NCBI RefSeq assembly: GCF_013283835.1
Contig: NZ_CP054052.1
Span: 2,170,001 to 2,234,000, forward strand
Direction of reading: 5' to 3'
Source: Poseidonibacter lekithochrous
GTDB taxonomy: Bacteria; Campylobacterota; Campylobacteria; Campylobacterales; Arcobacteraceae
DNA length: 64,000 bases
Made by a program: the position numbers and the translations under genes. The notes below the pieces were generated by a model that saw nothing but the letters and a program-made list of their open reading frames with translations, was not told where the DNA came from and ran no database searches. Positions 1-9,068 of the stretch are shown here, one piece after another; positions within the stretch are counted from its first letter, which is position 1; every line of letters begins with the position of its first letter.

Positions 1-1
1 T

Positions 2-928
2 TTTGCTTTAGCTATAACCCTTAATATATTTACATTAATGATGTTTTTTCTGTACCTTATACGTTTACAAACTAATAAATATACTCTTAAATCTAGAGGT
101 TTTATATTAGCTATTACTATTTTATTTATAAGTGGTTTTATAAATGGAAACCAAGAAATAAATAGCACCTTTTTTCTATTGCTTTATCCTATTGCTTCTT
201 TCTCAATTAGAGGATTAAAAGAAGGTTTAGTCTGGACTTTTTCATTATTACTTATACTAATCACTATTTATACTCAAATGAGTTTTTTATATAATGTTTA
301 TTCATTTATATTTTTTTGTATTGCTTACTTTATGGTTTCATATTTGCTTTATTGGTATAGGCATTATGAACTTAAAATATTTACGAAGATGTTTCAAGTA
401 AACAAATTAAAAGAAGAACTAGAAGAGAAAAATAAAGAACTAAAAAGAATTGCAATTACAGATAAATTAACAAATATTTATAATAGAGTAAAACTTGATT
501 CAAAAATGGAAGCGGAGATGAATAGAGCCCAAAGATTTGGACATGGTTTTAGTATTATAATTATAGATATTGATTATTTTAAAGAAGTAAATGATAACTA
601 TGGTCATCAAATAGGTGATTGTGTATTAATTGAAATGGCAAATTTACTAAAATCTCATGTAAGAAATACCGATACTCTAGGAAGATGGGGTGGAGAAGAG
701 TTTCTTATTATTTGTCCTGAAACAAAAGAAGAAGGTGTTTTAAAATTAGCTAATAATCTTCAAAAAACTATAGAAGAAAATACTTTTTCTACCATAGGTT
801 CTAAAACTGCAAGTTTTGGTATAACTACATACATAAACGGTGATAATACAAACTCAATTTTAAAACGTGCTGATGATGCCTTATACAAAGCAAAAACAAC
901 AGGACGAAACAAAGTAGAAATACTTTAA
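2..928 (+). CDS. Membrane diguanylate cyclase (GGDEF), 5' end outside window
   Basis: Makes the second messenger c-di-GMP from two GTP at the inner membrane. The frame is open to the left edge, so the start codon probably lies before the window; the first ATG inside is at 38. About five hydrophobic segments fill the first 110 residues, a short coiled coil follows (KEELEEKNKELK), then a GGDEF domain over roughly the last 150 residues. The active site reads GGEEF (in GRWGGEEF), and an RxxD product-inhibition site (RNTD) sits exactly five residues before it, so a feedback-inhibited active enzyme is expected. The sensor input is an unrecognised membrane domain. Function is confident; ligand is unknown. 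Confidence 0.88.
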   Translation, partial: FALAITLNIFTLMMFFLYLIRLQTNKYTLKSRGFILAITILFISGFINGNQEINSTFFLLLYPIASFSIRGLKEGLVWTFSLLLILITIYTQMSFLYNVYSFIFFCIAYFMVSYLLYWYRHYELKIFTKMFQVNKLKEELEEKNKELKRIAITDKLTNIYNRVKLDSKMEAEMNRAQRFGHGFSIIIIDIDYFKEVNDNYGHQIGDCVLIEMANLLKSHVRNTDTLGRWGGEEFLIICPETKEEGVLKLANNLQKTIEENTFSTIGSKTASFGITTYINGDNTNSILKRADDALYKAKTTGRNKVEIL

Positions 929-977
929 AGAAAAATAAGATAATATAAATACATATTTTATTCTGTAGGAGTCAAAC

Positions 978-1604
978 TTGGAAGTGAATTACAATAATAC
1001 TCAAAAGATTACATACAACGCAGCAGGTTACGAAGTAGTTGAAGAAAAAAACACAGTAAACTCTGCTTTTGCAAATGATTACGATGAAGCAAAAAAAGCT
1101 TCCAATGAAAAATCAAATAGTATTTTTGCCGATAGCACAGATGATGCTAGAGAAGCAAATAAAAAAGAAGAAAAAATATCAGAAACTCAAACTGATGCAG
1201 AAATAAGAGAAGAAACTAAAAAACTTTTAGAAGATATTAACTCTTTATTTAAAACTGGTCTTACAGTTGAAGAGTTAGAGAAGTTAAAAGAATTGCTAAA
1301 AGCCATTAAAGATGCTATTAAAGATGCAGAAAAAAACAACTCATCAACATCAGATATTGAAACAATGATTAGTGGTATGGAAGAAGCCATGATGTTACTT
1401 CAAAAAAGAATTGGTGGAGAAACTGTAATAAAAGCAAATAAAGAAAATGATTCAAATGATGATATGTTAGGCTTTGCTTCTAGAATTGAAGGAATTGAGA
1501 AATCACTAAAAGATTTAGAGCAAGGAAATCAAGATAATGGAATTAGTTCTACATCTACAAGTGAAGAACTTGAACTACTAAACAGACTTAAACAAAATCA
1601 ATAA
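978..1604 (+). CDS. Hypothetical acidic coiled-coil protein
   Basis: I do not recognise this 208-residue protein. It starts at a TTG codon placed about six bases after an AGGAG ribosome site; no ATG is suitably placed. It has no signal peptide or membrane segment, is rich in Glu, Lys, Asn and Ser, and residues about 70-130 and 165-205 look like amphipathic helices or coiled coils. The N-terminal stretch (NNTQKITYNAAGYEVV) is low in charge and may be disordered. It lies 50 bases after a diguanylate cyclase gene and ends at a strong bidirectional terminator. A flagellar or surface accessory role is conceivable from composition only. Confidence 0.65.
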   Translation: MEVNYNNTQKITYNAAGYEVVEEKNTVNSAFANDYDEAKKASNEKSNSIFADSTDDAREANKKEEKISETQTDAEIREETKKLLEDINSLFKTGLTVEELEKLKELLKAIKDAIKDAEKNNSSTSDIETMISGMEEAMMLLQKRIGGETVIKANKENDSNDDMLGFASRIEGIEKSLKDLEQGNQDNGISSTSTSEELELLNRLKQNQ

Positions 1605-1628
1605 TAGAAGGGGAAACCTTCTATTATT
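1600..1628. terminator. Bidirectional intrinsic terminator
   Basis: A perfect 12-bp stem (AATAATAGAAGG paired with CCTTCTATTATT) around a 5-base loop lies between the convergent 208-residue gene and ovoA, followed by T-rich sequence on both strands. It overlaps both stop codons. Confidence 0.85.
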
Positions 1629-3714
1629 TCTTTTTCCAAATACTCATTTGAGAAATTGTATGTTGGAACTTTCTATTTGTTTCTTTGATTACAAAAGGAA
1701 CATCAATAGTATCTACTAATTCATATCCATTAAGTTCCGTTTTTAAAGTCTCTAAAGTAGAAACTTCTTTATTATCTTTGATATATCCACCAAGCCAATT
1801 CTCTTTTGGAGTGTACTCTTCTAGCCATGTATAAGGTGATAATAATACTAATAAACCACCATCATTAACTCTATTTGGTACATCATCTAAGAACTTTTGA
1901 GGATAATATAATCTATCAATTAAATTTGAACAAAAGATTAAATCATATCCTGAATATACATCTTTTAAATTACAAGCATCACCTTGCATAAATGAAACAT
2001 TTTCTTTGATATTATCTAAATCAAAATCTTTTAATGATACTGATTTTTCTTGTGCAATATCACCCTCTTTTTTAACTTTGAAAGTTAGTGAGTCATATTC
2101 TTTTAGTTTAACACCTACATTAATAAAGTTTGCAGAGAAATCAATTCCCGTTACTTCATCAAAGTGTTGTGCAAGCTCAAAAGAACTTCTACCAACAGAA
2201 CATCCTAAATCTAAAGCTTTTTTAGTATCAATATTTTCTAAATAAGGTTTTAGTAACTCAACTGAGTTTACACAGAAGTTTTTAACACCAAAGTTTTCAT
2301 CACCATAATGGAACTCACAATATTGAGCTATTGACTCATCTGTTTCATAAACATTGTCGTTTAATTTTGTTCTATATTCGTTATCTGATTTCACGTATCT
2401 AAATCCTGCATGTTGAAAGAAATGCTTTCTAAAAGCATATCTAGCCTCTCTTAAAATCTCATTTCCTAAAGAAATAAAAGATCCACCTTTCATAAGTGCA
2501 TGTCTATCATCAAATGTTGGAGTTGTAAAATCATCATAAATTGGATGAGTTTCAAAATCATCAAATGGATAAGTAGGAGTTAAACTCCATTGCCATACAT
2601 TTCCAGTAACATCATAAAAACCGTCAAATTCATATTTATCTACGGGGCTTTGATTAAACTGTTTTAATCCTATATTTGCGTCTTTCTCATCCGCTTTTAC
2701 ATAGTCATATAATCTATAATATTCATCTTCACTAGGAAGTCTTACTTCATATCCTAATTGTAAACTTTTGTATTTACAGAATGCTTCTGCTTCATATACA
2801 TTAATATCAACTGGATAATTTAAAGGTAAAGGAATTTCTCTATTAATTTCTCTTAAGAAATATTTATCATCTTCTTCTTTTATCCAAAATGTTGGGTGTT
2901 TAGCTTGAGTAAAATCTAACCATTCTTTTCCCTCAGATGAGAAGAATTCTGGTTTGTTATATCCACCATCTTTTACAAACTCTAAAAACTCACCATTTGA
3001 TACTAAATATTTAGAAGCTTCAAAATTATTTATATGTGATTTATGAAATGAGAATTCATTATCCCATCCATAAAAGTCTGGTTTTGCTCTATCTTTTTCA
3101 ATTAGAACTTCTCCACCTTTTACCGCTAGTAATTCATTTTGAGGATATGAAGAACTCTCTTCATTTACATACTCAAATATCTCATCTTGGCTTATATATT
3201 TATATCCTAATTCCCGAAGTAGCACAGATGAAGTTTCAACATGAATATTTTCATGTTCAATTCCCATCATAATAACCCACATAGGAGATTCCCAGTTTAT
3301 AGGCATAGTAAACTCTATAGTATCAATAAGTTCTAAAATAATTTGTTTTACTTGTGCTCTATAATCTTTTGTTTCATCAACTGTTGGCCATTTATAATTC
3401 TTTGATTCTAAATCATCCCATGACATTTCATCAACACCAACAGCAAATTTTGATTCAAAATCTTTATTTACCCTATTTGGTAAAATATTTGCAAGAGTCA
3501 GTTTATTAATAAAAAATGTTGCTGTATGTCCAAAATAAAAAATTAAGGGGTGTCTTAATCTGTTTGGCTGCTTATAAAAACATTTTTCGTCTTTTATTAA
3601 ATCAAAAAGCTTTTCATCTAATTCATATGTTTGAAGAAAATACTCTTTTATTTCTGCTCTTTTTTCTTCAACCGTACCGGCACTTAAATTCACTGTATTT
3701 TTAATATAATTCAT
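1624..3714 (-). CDS. ovoA: 5-histidylcysteine sulfoxide synthase / mercaptohistidine N-methyltransferase (OvoA)
   Basis: Bifunctional ovothiol enzyme. The N-terminal iron part joins cysteine sulfur to C5 of histidine with O2, and the C-terminal part is a SAM methyltransferase for the imidazole nitrogen. At 696 residues it has the full OvoA layout: DinB-like domain (about 1-165) with the iron motif HX3HXE at H154, H158 and E160 plus an upstream His at 63; a formylglycine-enzyme/sulfatase-modifying-like domain (about 195-442) ending in HAGFRYV; and a Rossmann methyltransferase (about 460-696) with motif I DLGCSVG at 502-508. The start has an AAGG site six bases upstream. It follows the TPR-like gene by 33 bases and may share its operon. 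The PLP beta-lyase OvoB that completes the pathway is not in the window. Confidence 0.93.
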   Translation of the reverse strand: MNYIKNTVNLSAGTVEEKRAEIKEYFLQTYELDEKLFDLIKDEKCFYKQPNRLRHPLIFYFGHTATFFINKLTLANILPNRVNKDFESKFAVGVDEMSWDDLESKNYKWPTVDETKDYRAQVKQIILELIDTIEFTMPINWESPMWVIMMGIEHENIHVETSSVLLRELGYKYISQDEIFEYVNEESSSYPQNELLAVKGGEVLIEKDRAKPDFYGWDNEFSFHKSHINNFEASKYLVSNGEFLEFVKDGGYNKPEFFSSEGKEWLDFTQAKHPTFWIKEEDDKYFLREINREIPLPLNYPVDINVYEAEAFCKYKSLQLGYEVRLPSEDEYYRLYDYVKADEKDANIGLKQFNQSPVDKYEFDGFYDVTGNVWQWSLTPTYPFDDFETHPIYDDFTTPTFDDRHALMKGGSFISLGNEILREARYAFRKHFFQHAGFRYVKSDNEYRTKLNDNVYETDESIAQYCEFHYGDENFGVKNFCVNSVELLKPYLENIDTKKALDLGCSVGRSSFELAQHFDEVTGIDFSANFINVGVKLKEYDSLTFKVKKEGDIAQEKSVSLKDFDLDNIKENVSFMQGDACNLKDVYSGYDLIFCSNLIDRLYYPQKFLDDVPNRVNDGGLLVLLSPYTWLEEYTPKENWLGGYIKDNKEVSTLETLKTELNGYELVDTIDVPFVIKETNRKFQHTISQMSIWKKK

Positions 3715-3747
3715 TTGTAACCTTGTAATATGTAATAAGTTTTTTTA

Positions 3748-5967
3748 TTAAATTATCTTGTCTAAAAAATCTAACCTGTCTATTTTATCTGTTTTGATAA
3801 ACTCTTTGTATAACTTCAATATCTGTTGAGACTCATTTTCATCCAATAAAGGAAAATGAGTATTAAGTCTTTGTGCCACATCTTCATAGTTTTGTTTTAA
3901 TAAAGATTTTGTAATACAATTTTCGATTAGTAACATTCCTAATCTTTTAATAGATTTAGTTCTATCTAGTACAGAAATAGCATCATCAGTGATATATACA
4001 ATCTCTTTACAAGCAGCTTCATCTAAAGTGGAATTTACCATCTTATATAATACATTTAAAGCTTGATTATGTAATACAACTGGCATTTCGTCTCTATCCC
4101 CTACAGACTCTTTTAGAAATACACCTAATTTACCCAATTTAATAGACTTATCTATATTATCGAAGTTTTGTGTATTTGATGTTAAGTACATAAATCTATA
4201 TGCAATTGCCATATTCACAAAAGTCGCACCATACTCAAAAGCACCTAAGGCTGGAATAGAAAGACATTTATTATAGTTCTGAATCGCCCCATCATAATCT
4301 TCAGTCCATTCAGCATAGTTTGCTTTGATATTATAATAATGCCATAACCATAAAGGTTCATTGTCATCATTGTGTGAAAAAATTAAGCTTTTTAAACTTT
4401 TAAGAGCTTCTAAGCCTTCTTCTTTTAAATCTTCTTTTCTTTGACTAACTACTATCCAAGCTTTTCTTTGGAAGTACCGTACTTCAATATCACTAGGTTT
4501 TGCATTCGCACCTATGTTTAACTCTTTTGGTAAAGAATTGTATGCTTTCTCAAACTGTCCAGTTCTTTCGTATAATGAACAAATACTAACTGAGTATTTA
4601 TTTGGATTAATTTCATAAAGATATTTTGCTAATAATAAAGCTTGATCAAAATGACCATTTCTCTCAAATAAGAAAATTAGTTTATTTAAAGCATTTATTG
4701 ACAATCTTCTATAAAAAGAGTTATTAGTCTTTTCAAACTCCTCTAGTGAACTTGGATCAAACATCTGTCCTGCAAGAGCAAACCAATAATCATCAATTAA
4801 TTCATATTGTTGTTTTTTATGTACAGCATCTATAAACTTCTCTAAAATAGCAATTGTTCTTTTTTCATCTAATACAATATCTCTTACGTAATAATATAAA
4901 ATCAAAAGAGAAATAGGATTATCAAAATATGAGATACACTCTTCAATATGATTTCTTAAGTAATAAGCCAATCTTTTTTGTTCATCACTTAGATTTTTAA
5001 ACTTCACGTTTGATGTGAAGTAAATCTGCATTGATTTTTCTTGTGCAATAAATCTAAAGTCATCAAAACTTCTATTAATAAAATTCTGAAAACCAGAAAT
5101 AAGCTGATTACTTGAATCTTTTGTATCTTCAAAAAAGTTTCTACCACAATATTCAAATAGCTCTAGAGAAACAAACTTTCTTTTATCATTATTAGGAATA
5201 ATTGTTGAAGAACTTAATTGCATTAGTGAGTAAAGTTTTTGTTCTCTTGATGATAATAAAAAGTCTATATCACAAGCATTAATACTTTTTTTCTCTTTTA
5301 TTACTTCAATATTAGCAACACCAAAACTCTCTAGTTTTTTCTTAACACTTTGAATTTGATCATTTCTAATATACATATTTACAGTATAAAATCTTGAAAC
5401 AATAGTTTTTGTAAGAAGTCTATAAATCCAGTGTTCTGCATCTATTAAATCAAAGTTATAAAGGTTGATTGTTGTTTTTTTATCAAAAAGTGAAAAAGCA
5501 AGTTTCAGTCTTTTTAGTTTTTTGATATCTTTATTAAACCAAGAAGAAAGAATATTTTTAAACTCATTTCCCTCCCCATCTAATAAAGAAGGCATCATAA
5601 CCATTCCAAAAAAGAAAATAATTACAAAGATTAAAGAAACAGTATCCGAGACATTCCAGTCAAAGGGTAATTCAAAGATTATCTTTTTAAATAAATCTTC
5701 ATAAATAGAAGCAGAAATTAATGCAAACATCAAAACAATAACAGAAACAATAGAGATTAAAGTAGATGAAAATCTCTTTTTTAAAAAATAAGAAAAAGAG
5801 TTTCCAGTAAGTTCATTTAGGTCTTGCTCTAGTTTTTCAAGATTATCATCTTCACAAAAAGTGATATTTACACAATTCTCACCCCTTGAGATCATGCTAT
5901 CTTGTTTTTTTAATCTTTTTGTTTCACATAATTTTGAAGTATAAATATTACAAGAGTTTTGAAGCAT
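3748..5967 (-). CDS. Two-TM membrane protein with TPR-like C-terminal region
   Basis: Unrecognised 739-residue protein. A soluble N-terminus of about 65 residues is followed by two membrane helices (around residues 68-90 and 108-130), then a long helical cytoplasmic region. Residues about 400-620 look like degenerate tetratricopeptide repeats (for example HFDQALLLAKYLYEINPNKY and QFEKAYNSLP), suggesting a protein-binding scaffold. The start is two bases after the stop of the gamma-glutamylcyclotransferase-like gene, so translation is probably coupled. The first residues (MLQNSCNIY) have no clear ribosome site, and an internal Met at residue 25 is an alternative start. It could serve as a membrane-anchored adaptor; function is unknown. 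Confidence 0.7.
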   Translation of the reverse strand: MLQNSCNIYTSKLCETKRLKKQDSMISRGENCVNITFCEDDNLEKLEQDLNELTGNSFSYFLKKRFSSTLISIVSVIVLMFALISASIYEDLFKKIIFELPFDWNVSDTVSLIFVIIFFFGMVMMPSLLDGEGNEFKNILSSWFNKDIKKLKRLKLAFSLFDKKTTINLYNFDLIDAEHWIYRLLTKTIVSRFYTVNMYIRNDQIQSVKKKLESFGVANIEVIKEKKSINACDIDFLLSSREQKLYSLMQLSSSTIIPNNDKRKFVSLELFEYCGRNFFEDTKDSSNQLISGFQNFINRSFDDFRFIAQEKSMQIYFTSNVKFKNLSDEQKRLAYYLRNHIEECISYFDNPISLLILYYYVRDIVLDEKRTIAILEKFIDAVHKKQQYELIDDYWFALAGQMFDPSSLEEFEKTNNSFYRRLSINALNKLIFLFERNGHFDQALLLAKYLYEINPNKYSVSICSLYERTGQFEKAYNSLPKELNIGANAKPSDIEVRYFQRKAWIVVSQRKEDLKEEGLEALKSLKSLIFSHNDDNEPLWLWHYYNIKANYAEWTEDYDGAIQNYNKCLSIPALGAFEYGATFVNMAIAYRFMYLTSNTQNFDNIDKSIKLGKLGVFLKESVGDRDEMPVVLHNQALNVLYKMVNSTLDEAACKEIVYITDDAISVLDRTKSIKRLGMLLIENCITKSLLKQNYEDVAQRLNTHFPLLDENESQQILKLYKEFIKTDKIDRLDFLDKII

Positions 5968-5969
5968 AA

Positions 5970-6530
5970 TTACTTTTTAACCCCTTGTTTTGCAAACTTG
6001 TTTTGTATTGGGTCACTAAAAGTGTATGTTCCTTCTTTTAATTCAAAAGGATAATCCGCTAAACATTTTTTATACTCTACAACAAACTCATCATCATAAG
6101 AAGCAAATGCATTTGTAAGAATATCAATATATTTAGCAGGAATTACACAAGAAGAATCCCCTACTTTTGCAATTTTTTCTTCTTTTGTAGTCATAAAAGC
6201 AATAATATTATCATCAAGATCTTGACCTATTGCATTTGAAGAATCTATTGTAATACAAGAATAGTTTTTTTCTCTTAGTTTTAAAAGCTCTAACTCTTCA
6301 TCAGTTATTTTTACAACAACACCATTAGTAATAGCATTTTCATTTTTTTGAAGATTTAGAAAAACTCCATTAGTATCTTGTCCATCAAAGTTAATAGTTT
6401 CAATTGAATTCCAAACTTTTTCATAACCTTTTATTGATACTGGAATTAAATCACTTTGAAACAGTTCTCTCTTAAAAGACTTTTGAGCACTTACAATATT
6501 TATAAGTGAGCCATATCCAAACATATACAT
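5970..6530 (-). CDS. Gamma-glutamylcyclotransferase-like protein
   Basis: A 186-residue protein of the GGCT-like (BtrG/AIG2) fold, which releases 5-oxoproline from gamma-glutamyl peptides or amines. The signature YGSLI loop is at residues 6-10 of the start MYMFGYGSLIN, and an acidic residue in the central region (around EELELLKLREKNY) is in the expected place for the catalytic Glu. It overlaps the RraA-like gene by one base at its start and runs directly into the TPR-like gene, so it sits mid-operon. Its substrate is unknown. Proximity to ovoA raises the possibility of a link to thiol or gamma-glutamyl metabolism, which is inference only. Confidence 0.78.
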   Translation of the reverse strand: MYMFGYGSLINIVSAQKSFKRELFQSDLIPVSIKGYEKVWNSIETINFDGQDTNGVFLNLQKNENAITNGVVVKITDEELELLKLREKNYSCITIDSSNAIGQDLDDNIIAFMTTKEEKIAKVGDSSCVIPAKYIDILTNAFASYDDEFVVEYKKCLADYPFELKEGTYTFSDPIQNKFAKQGVKK

Positions 6531-7009
6531 TAAACTATCTTTTCTTTAGTAATTACAATACCATCAGGATCAGCATATACATAATCACCTTCATTGATTT
6601 GAACACCATCAACAGTAATACTTACGTTAATTTCGCCCTCTTGAACAGGAATATATTTTTTAGGACAAGTTCCTTTTGCTAATAATCCCACATCAAACTC
6701 TTTTGTTGTTTCTGTATCTCTAACATATCCGTTTACAATAATTCCTTCATATTTATTATCACTTGCAAACTTCATTAAGTTATCACCTACAACAGCAAAA
6801 TATTTAACATCCACATCAACAACAACTACTTTTCCAAGTCCTTCATTGTCTCTTAGTAATACAGCTAAATCTTTATTATTTTTATCTAGTTTTACTGTTA
6901 TTACCTCACCTTGGAATTTTTTGCTTCCACCGTAAGATTTGAAATCTGGTCCTAAAACCTCTGTTTTATCACTATATTCATCACATAAATCTGCTGTAAA
7001 AAATCCCAT
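6530..7009 (-). CDS. rraA: RraA-family protein (aldolase / RNase regulator fold)
   Basis: A 159-residue protein with the RraA/HMG-aldolase fold, about the size of E. coli RraA (161). Landmarks are the N-terminal ATSDLCD-like TADLCDEY, the GDNLMKFA loop and NGYVRDT with the paired Arg-Asp of the substrate and metal site. In gammaproteobacteria RraA inhibits RNase E, whereas relatives are 4-hydroxy-4-methyl-2-oxoglutarate or oxaloacetate (de)aldolases. Campylobacterota generally lack a classical RNase E, so an enzymatic or other role is at least as likely. It is the first gene of the minus-strand operon ending at ovoA; AAGGA precedes the ATG. Family is confident, function is not. Confidence 0.85.
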   Translation of the reverse strand: MGFFTADLCDEYSDKTEVLGPDFKSYGGSKKFQGEVITVKLDKNNKDLAVLLRDNEGLGKVVVVDVDVKYFAVVGDNLMKFASDNKYEGIIVNGYVRDTETTKEFDVGLLAKGTCPKKYIPVQEGEINVSITVDGVQINEGDYVYADPDGIVITKEKIV

Positions 7010-7152
7010 TATTATTCCTTATATATTTATTAAATTATTAAAGTTTCTATTATCTCATTTTAGTTTTAAAATATACTTATTTTTCGGTTTTTTTCTATGT
7101 AAGTATTTTTTTCATATACTTTCAAATCAAAAAAAACAAAAGAAAGTACTTT

Positions 7153-7950
7153 ATGAAAAAAATCAAATTAGCTTTTATACTATTAGCTTTAGCATATTTA
7201 GCTGCAAATATCTATTTATACACTCAACAAGACTCACTAATTTTCAAAAATGAAAAAGCCGTAAAAATTGAACTCGTAAATGAAAAGAATATAAAAGAAG
7301 TCACTTTTAAAGTAGAAGAAAATATTAATCTTTATGGTAAGTATAAAACTTCTAATAAAGCAAATGCTCCACTTATTTTATATTTTGGTGGAAGTTCATC
7401 TGACATTACAGGTTTTTTCAATCATACACAAGATATTAATGATTTTAATATTTTAGGATTCAACTATAGAGGTTTTATAGATTCACAAGGAAGTCCAAGC
7501 CAAAACAAGATTTTTAAAGATGCTTTAAATATCTATGATACTTATGCTAAAGATAAAGAAGTAATTCTAATAGGTAAAAGTCTAGGAACTGGTGTTGTTT
7601 CTTACTTAGCTAGTAAAAGAAAATCAAAAGCAATTATTCTAATCACTCCTTACGATTCAATAAGTGCAATTGCAAAAGGAAAATATCCTATTTTTCCAAT
7701 TGATTTATTGTTAGAGCATAAATTTGAGTCAATTAAATATATTCAGAATGTTACAACTCCAATTGCATTATTTGAAGTAAAAAATGATTTAGTAATAAAA
7801 AAACAGCATTTTGACAATCTAAAATCTAATATCAAAAATATCTTTTCTTATGAAATATTAGAAGGTGTTTCACACGCAAAAGTAATGACCCATATAGATT
7901 TTGAAAAAAAATTAAAAGAAATCTTAGAAAAAACTAAAAATAGTCAATAA
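7153..7950 (+). CDS. Membrane-anchored alpha/beta hydrolase
   Basis: A 265-residue serine hydrolase of unknown substrate. An N-terminal hydrophobic helix (residues about 5-24) is likely an uncleaved anchor that leaves the enzyme on the periplasmic face. The nucleophile elbow is GKSLG (in VILIGKSLGTGVVSY), an oxyanion-type loop LYFGGSSSD precedes it, and the catalytic His is probably in GVSHAKVM near residue 245; the Asp may be in FEVKNDLVI. This layout matches the BEM46/abhydrolase family. It is divergently arranged with rraA, sharing the 143-base gap, and stands alone upstream of a lipoprotein gene. Confidence 0.8.
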   Translation: MKKIKLAFILLALAYLAANIYLYTQQDSLIFKNEKAVKIELVNEKNIKEVTFKVEENINLYGKYKTSNKANAPLILYFGGSSSDITGFFNHTQDINDFNILGFNYRGFIDSQGSPSQNKIFKDALNIYDTYAKDKEVILIGKSLGTGVVSYLASKRKSKAIILITPYDSISAIAKGKYPIFPIDLLLEHKFESIKYIQNVTTPIALFEVKNDLVIKKQHFDNLKSNIKNIFSYEILEGVSHAKVMTHIDFEKKLKEILEKTKNSQ

Positions 7951-8007
7951 GCAAACACACTTTTTTTACACAAAAAAAGTATAGAATATACTCATAAAAG
8001 GAACATT

Positions 8008-8982
8008 ATGAAAATATTCTATACTCTATTTCTAAGTATTTGCATTTTAATACTTAGCGGATGTACTCCAAAATTAACTGTAAAATCTTTACATCCCTCA
8101 CTAATTCCAAATGAAAAAATCAATTCAATATTTATAGAACAATTTGATTCTGATCATATTAATCAAACAGAAGCAATAGAAGATAAACTATTAAATACAA
8201 TAATCAAACAAAAAAAAGTTTTTACTTTAAAAACAAATGAAGAAAACGTAGATACAATTATAAAAGGCAAAGTATTAGAATCATCTCTAAACTACGATGT
8301 ATATTATAAAAAAGAATTAAATAGACAAAGATGTAGAATTTATGAATATGATAAAAACAATAAAGTAAAAAGATGTATTCAATACTACAATAGATATATA
8401 CCTTGTGAAAATAGATATTACAAAGTTAGCACAAAAATAGAACTTTTAGATTCAAATGAAGAAGAGATATTATTTAGTAAAATATATACTAAAACAAGAG
8501 AAATTAATAAGTGTTATGATGAATATTATTACACTTTCCCAAGATTTACAAGGGATAAAGATGAGATAAATTCTAGTTTAGCTGTTGAAATAGCTTCACA
8601 AATACAAGAAGATTTAGCTCCTCATTACAAATATTTTGATTTAGAAATAATAGAAGAGTTTGATAATACTACAAGTGTGAGTGATTTACAAAAAAAATCT
8701 CTATCTAATATTGCAAGTTTAATTGAAGACGATAAACTAAAAACAGCTCAAGATTTATTAAAAAAACTAAATTTTGAATTAGAAAATAAAAGTTGGGAAG
8801 TATTATATAATTTAGCCCTTACTTACGAAGGAACATTTAATTTAACAAATGCAAATTCACTTTATAAAAAAGCTCGTGAGATTACATCAAATATAGAAAG
8901 TTTAACACTTATTAATAATGCAATTAATAGAACTAAAAGAAATTTAGAAGAGAAAATAAAAGCAAAATCACAATTACCATAA
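8008..8982 (+). CDS. Lipoprotein with repeat-containing C-terminus
   Basis: A 324-residue protein with a lipoprotein signal: a hydrophobic h-region followed by the lipobox LSGC, so Cys19 should be lipid-modified. The middle part (residues about 60-210) is Tyr- and Cys-containing (CRIYEYDKNNKVKRCIQYYNRYIPC) and might form disulfides in the periplasm. The C-terminal 90 residues are helical and TPR-like (NLALTYEGTFNLTNANSLYKKARE). No family name is recognised. A site AAAAGGAAC precedes the ATG, and GATATAGAATATAC-like sequence just upstream may be the promoter. Confidence 0.7.
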   Translation: MKIFYTLFLSICILILSGCTPKLTVKSLHPSLIPNEKINSIFIEQFDSDHINQTEAIEDKLLNTIIKQKKVFTLKTNEENVDTIIKGKVLESSLNYDVYYKKELNRQRCRIYEYDKNNKVKRCIQYYNRYIPCENRYYKVSTKIELLDSNEEEILFSKIYTKTREINKCYDEYYYTFPRFTRDKDEINSSLAVEIASQIQEDLAPHYKYFDLEIIEEFDNTTSVSDLQKKSLSNIASLIEDDKLKTAQDLLKKLNFELENKSWEVLYNLALTYEGTFNLTNANSLYKKAREITSNIESLTLINNAINRTKRNLEEKIKAKSQLP

Positions 8983-9068
8983 TTTAAAATTCCTCTAAGC
9001 TTCAATACACACAAAATCTATATAACTTATGATAATATACCCGCATTATTAAATTATAAGGTGAAAAA

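Noticed and set aside
6530-7009. RraA as inhibitor of RNase E
   Set aside because: Plausible by name only; RNase E is generally absent from this phylum, so only the fold is claimed.
7961-7985. Terminator after the alpha/beta hydrolase
   Set aside because: The ACTTTTTTT/AAAAAAAGT pairing is almost only A-T and lacks a following T-run.
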